DNA of 64,000 nucleotides from Sarcophilus harrisii (Eukaryota; Chordata; Mammalia; Dasyuromorphia; Dasyuridae): NCBI RefSeq assembly GCF_902635505.1, contig NC_045429.1, forward strand, positions 427,641,669 to 427,705,668, written 5' to 3'. The translations under genes and the position numbers were made by a program. Below are positions 60,101-64,000 of this stretch, in pieces (positions within the stretch are counted from its first letter, which is position 1; each line of letters starts with the position of its first letter). The notes under the pieces are model-generated. The model did not search any database. It was not told the DNA's origin and worked only from the letters and a program-made list of their open reading frames with translations.

Positions 60101-60486
60101 ATACACATTTAATTCCTTGAAGAAGACTCATCAGCTTTTATGTGCTAATTAAAAACCACAAAGAAGCTATAAAAATTGAGTTCTGAGATTAAGAAAAAAA
60201 ATCAATTCCATATACCCTGGGGCTCCCAAATTAACTTCTTTCAGATTAATCCTGTCCAATAGTTCCCTCCACATTCTATTACTTTCTTGGCTCACCAATT
60301 TCTAATCAAAGAACAAAAACACCCACCACTCATAAAAACAAAATTTGTTAGCAAATAGAAAAGATGGAATAGAATTCTCTGTTTAAAGAACAAAAAGCCC
60401 TATTCCTAGAAATGTCACAAATGATAATTTAGTTAATTTTTAAAAATTCACTTGGCATTCGAGTTTCTTGGTCTTCTGCTTACATT

Positions 60487-63400
60487 TCAGTAGCAGTAAT
60501 AATTCCTTTGCTCTTGGATATAAGCATAGAGGGGAGTATTGGTACAGGGGTAGCAGGGGGCTGAGTAGATTCTTTTCTTTGAATTAATACTCTCTGATCT
60601 CCAGGAACCAACAGTATCTTGTCTGTGTCTCCCACTTTCCCCTGTTACTCTGGAATTGTATTCTGATCTGTGGTGGCTAGTATCCTCTGTGACTCTAGTA
60701 TCTGATAGATTTCTATGCCCATGCTCTTTTTTCTCTGTCTGGCCAGAACTATTAGTAGATTGGTTTGAATTGGATCTGTGATTATTATGTGTGGTGTACT
60801 TTGTGTTATCATAACCAGATTCAGAGAGGCCAAATCTATCACTGTATTGCTCAGGACTTGTTTGTCTATGTCTGGAACCTGATTGCCTAGGGCTATCACT
60901 TGATTGTGCATAGCTAGATTCATGTCTTCTAGTTTTTCTTGACACAAAGTGATCCTGAGTGTCATCTGATTGCCTGGGGTTTATCCCTGACTGTTCTCTT
61001 CCTGAACTTCTGGCTTGGCTTTCTCCTGACTGCTCAGCACTGGATTCCCTCCTTCCTGTATTCCTTGTTCTGGACCCTGACTGTTCCTGGGAACTGTCAG
61101 AGACTCTATGGCTGTCACTGGATTGATTTCTTCCTGCTATCCTTGACTCAGTTTTTTCCTGACTGGAAGAGGAATGTTGGTGACCAGATCCCGAGTGCCT
61201 ATGTCTGTCTCCTGATTGCCCTTCAGTATGATTAGATGAACCATGTCTAGATCCCTGTCTTCTAGAGGAACTAGAACCTGAGTGTGTAGGTGAAGACTGT
61301 CTATGACCAGAGACTGAGTCTTTGGAGTGGTTTCTTATTTGTCCTTCACTGTCACTTGCCTGGCTAGAAGTGGACCCTTGTCTTCCTCTTGTATTAGAGC
61401 CATGATGTCCCTGACTAGATGAGGATTGTTGGTGACCAGATCCTGAATACCTATGTCTGTCTCCTGACTGCCCTTCAGTATGATTGGATGAACCATGTCT
61501 AGATCCCTGTCTTCTAGAGGAACTAGAACCTGAGTGTGTAGGTGAAGACTGTCTATGACCAGAGACTGAGTCTGTGGAGTGGTTTCTTGTTTGTCCTTCA
61601 CTGTCACTTGCCTGGCTAGAAGTGGACCCTTGTCTTCCTCTTGTATTAGAGCCATGATGTCCCTGACTAGATGAGGATTGATGATGACCAGATCCTGAAT
61701 GCCTATGTCTGTCTCCTGACTGCCCTTCAGTATGATTGGATGAACCATGTCTAGATCCCTGTCTTCTAGAGGAACTAGAACCTGAGTGTGTAGGTGAAGA
61801 CTGTCTATGACCAGAGACTGAGTCTCTGGAGTGGTTTCTTGTTTGCCCTTCACTGTCACTTGCCTGGCTAGAAGTGGACCCTTGTCTTCCTCTTATATTA
61901 GAGCCATGATGTCCCTGACTAGATGTGGATTGTTGATGACCAGATCCTGAATGCCTATGTCTGTCTCCTGATTGCCCTTCAGTATGACTGGATGAACCAT
62001 GTCTGGATCCCTGTCTTCTAGAGGAACTAGAACCTGAGTGTGTAGGTGAAGACTGTCTATGACCAGAGACTGAGTCTGTGGAGTGGTTTCTTGTTTGTCC
62101 TTCACTGTCACTTGCCTGGCTAGAAGTGGACCCTTGTCTTCCTCTTGTATTAGAGCCATGATGTCCCTGACTAGATGAGGATTGATGATGACCAGATCCT
62201 GAATGCCTATGTCTGTCTCCTGACTGCCCTTCAGTATGATTGGATGAACCATGTCTAGATCCCTGTCTTCTAGAGGAACTAGAACCTGAGGTGTGTAGGT
62301 GAAGACTGTCTATGACCAGAGACTGAGTCTGTGGAGTGGTTTCTTGTTTGTCCTTCACTGTCACTTGCCTGGCTAGAAGTGGACCCTTGTCTTCCTCTTG
62401 TATTAGAGCCATGATGTCCCTGACTAGATGAGGATTGTTGATGACCAGATCCTGAGTGCCTATGTCTGTCTCCTGATTGCCCTTCACTTTTTTTGAGTCT
62501 AGAATGGGACCCTGAGTGGGTAGATGAAGACTGTCTATGACCAGAGACTGAATCTCTAAATTGGTCTCTTGACTGTTCTTCACTATCACTTGCCTGACTA
62601 TCACTTGTTTCTCTTCTTGCTGTTGATCCATGTCTTCCATGAATGGATGAGGGCTGTTGCTGCTTAGATGATAGATGTCTAGGGCTGTCTGTCACTTGTT
62701 TTTCACTGTTCCTTGAATGTCTGTGCTTGTCATCTGACTTTCCATCCTTGTTGGATCTTGATTGTTCATGACTTTGTTCTTGTCTTTGTTGCCTGCTTTT
62801 TGTTAACTCTATGGAAATGTTATCTTGCTTTTGAGACTCGCTCCCTGAACAATTCTCAATTATTCTCTTATCTTGTTTCTTTGATCTTTCTCTCTTACTG
62901 CTTTTTGCATTCTTTTGTGTTGATTGATTCTCTTTCTTTGTTTTTTGATTCTCTTCCTCCCTATATTGATCATCTGAACTAGACCCTTTTCTTCCCCATC
63001 TAGATGGCTGTTTATGTGCATTAGATCTATGATGGTCAAAACTAGAGGACTTTTCTGAGCTTGAATCAGAACTTGACTTGTCCTTTCTTGAACTGAGCCC
63101 ATTTCTCTCTTTCTGAATCATCTTTGAGTTATGGTGTTTTTCCCTAGAGCCCTCCCTGTGTCCTGAATTTGATGAGCTATTTCTCCTTCTCTTCCGAGGA
63201 GAGCTAGACCGAGACTGGTGCCTATGTTTTCCTTTCTTCTGTAAATTCGTGGAAGTGTACCATTGTTCTTGTTCTACTTCTGGATTTGACTGATCACCAC
63301 TAGAACCTTCTTCTTCTTCATCTGTCACATTCTGTTCTTCTTGGTTTGGATCTTTTTGCTTTGACCCCGATGCTTCACAATACTTTTTGCTGAGAGACTT

Positions 63401-63520
63401 ATTGAGAGATAGAGCCAGATTGACTAACATTAGAAGAAACTCAGCAAAATCCACTTGATTGTCATGGTCTTGGTCCAATATATGCATGATAGCGTTCACA
63501 ATTTGAGGATTACTTGGATT
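60487..63520 (-). CDS. FLG-like: Filaggrin-like S100-fused-type protein, exon 3 (5' part outside window; one frameshift)
   Basis: Seen: exon 3 begins at 63520 after a gagacag acceptor and ends at TGA 60487-60489. It opens NPSNPQIVNAIMHILDQDH with the EF-hand loop DQDHDNQVDFAE, then YCEASGSKQK. An acidic stretch is followed by a basic domain with SSSPRKRRRN and KRERSKKQDKR, then a Ser/Arg/His/Gln-rich repeat domain and the tail TPLYAYIQEQRNYYCY. The repeat core SQASDSEG...DSVSGHRQ matches human filaggrin repeats. Known: profilaggrin's basic N-terminal domain enters the nucleus, and its repeats are released to bundle keratin. Oddities: one extra G near 62290 splits the frame (adjacent units read cctgagtgtg, here cctgaggtgtg); removing one base gives exactly 1010 codons plus stop. 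Exons 1 and 2 are not visible up to position 64000. The S100 end resembles FLG2/HRNR more than human FLG, so exact orthology is open. Confidence 0.88.
61190..62530 (-). repeat. 252-bp (84-residue) filaggrin-type tandem repeats
   Basis: About five copies with a 252-bp period; for example the 'gagactgagtct' block recurs near 61311, 61563, 61815, 62067 and 62320. Each unit encodes SGSSSSRRQGSRHGSS, EGQSGDRHRHSGSGH, GHHGSNTRGRQGS, SSQASDSEGQ and SVSGHRQSSPTH blocks. Copies differ by a few bases, so they are recently homogenised. The unit is much shorter than the human filaggrin repeat (324 residues) and lacks a recognisable FLYQVSTH-type linker; its length is closer to the B-type repeats of FLG2 (about 75-77). 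Confidence 0.88.
62286..62295 (-). other. Single-base insertion that splits the filaggrin-like frame
   Basis: All other repeat copies read gaacctgagtgtgtagg on the plus strand; this copy reads gaacctgaggtgtgtagg. The extra G moves the minus-strand frame so that SSPTH is followed by LRF and a stop instead of SGSSSS. It could be a real allele, a sequencing error, or collapse of near-identical repeats. Confidence 0.85.
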
Positions 63521-63763
63521 CTGTCTCAAAGAAAATAATATGGGAAAAAGAAATCAATCCATCATATATTATGCAAATGTGGGTACTTAGCACACCTAGG
63601 TTGGATCCAACTGGCCATGTTTCTGGGTTGACTTACACTAATATTATGCGACTGATGTCTATAGAGACCAGGAAGAAAAACAAGATGGGTCACAAAGAAT
63701 AGCAAAACACAGAAAGGTTACCTCAAGATAAAGATGAGGGACTGAGATGATTGTGAATGTAAG

Positions 63764-63804
<41 letters not shown>

Positions 63805-64000
63805 TTATATTCATTAAAATTACTTATTAAATAGACTAAATTATAATTGGGTATCTTGGATTTGACCAACTTAGCTCCTTCTTGTAATTGAATAAAACTT
63901 TGCATGGTACTTTGGACTTCTTCCTGTACCTAATGATTTCTCTTTCTAGGAGATACCTCTGCTTTATGAAGAGGTAGCTCATTGGTATAATGTTCAAATT
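63521..64000. other. Intron 2 of the filaggrin-like gene (partial)
   Basis: No S100-type exon can be read on the minus strand here, so exon 2 lies beyond the edge. A (TA)n microsatellite occupies about 63766-63802. Confidence 0.6.
63766..63802. repeat. (TA)n microsatellite
   Basis: Perfect TA run in the filaggrin-like intron. Confidence 0.95.

Noticed and set aside
61335-62252. Minus-strand frames with repeated TQSLVIDSLHLHTQ-type units
   Set aside because: Out-of-frame translation of the filaggrin-like 252-bp repeats.

Overview
The window looks like nuclear DNA of a marsupial. It is AT-rich and packed with tRNA-derived SINEs (the 'gcagctaggtggcac...' type with the 'gtgaccctgggcaagtcactt' core), MIR-type SINEs, L1 3' ends of the kind common in opossum and Australian marsupials, an RTE/BovB-type LINE and a CR1/L3-type fragment. 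The species cannot be told from this. The only genes I can support are two S100-fused-type proteins (SFTPs) of the epidermal differentiation complex (EDC), both on the minus strand.

Left part (about 7.8-18.6 kb): a hornerin/filaggrin-2-like gene. It has a predicted TATA box (18580-18585), a short non-coding exon 1 (about 18503-18555), exon 2 with the first S100 EF-hand (coding 16347-16484), and a long exon 3 (10388-14565) with the canonical EF-hand, a charged spacer, and Ser/Gly/Gln/His-rich repeats dominated by a 39-bp (13-residue) unit. Six neighbouring units at about 12630-12832 lack 19 bases in total, which breaks the frame and looks like an assembly consensus error. Downstream, at 7892-8443, is a rearranged partial duplicate of this gene (coding repeat plus 3' flank, in scrambled order).

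Middle part (about 18.6-59.9 kb): no supportable gene. It is a nested transposon landscape: an RTE/BovB-type LINE, L1-in-L1, many SINEs, pyrimidine-rich microsatellites, a three-copy 125-bp tandem repeat, and an old broken class I endogenous retrovirus with paired LTRs that contains a nearly full-length decayed L1.

Right part (about 59.9-64 kb): exon 3 of a filaggrin-like SFTP (60487-63520) with an EF-hand, a basic domain with a nuclear-localisation-like cluster, about five nearly identical 84-residue filaggrin-type repeats, and one extra base (near 62290) that splits the reading frame. Its exons 1 and 2 lie beyond the right edge.

The two genes share the N-terminal S100 module, a YC-x-ASGSKQK motif after it, an almost identical C-terminal tail (TPLY-x-Y-x-QEQR...) and detectably related 3' flanks, so they are paralogues. 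Right to left, the order filaggrin-like then hornerin-like matches the human order FLG then HRNR. Both products are expected to be cornified-envelope/keratohyalin proteins of the upper epidermis. All homology statements come from remembered family sequences, not from a search.
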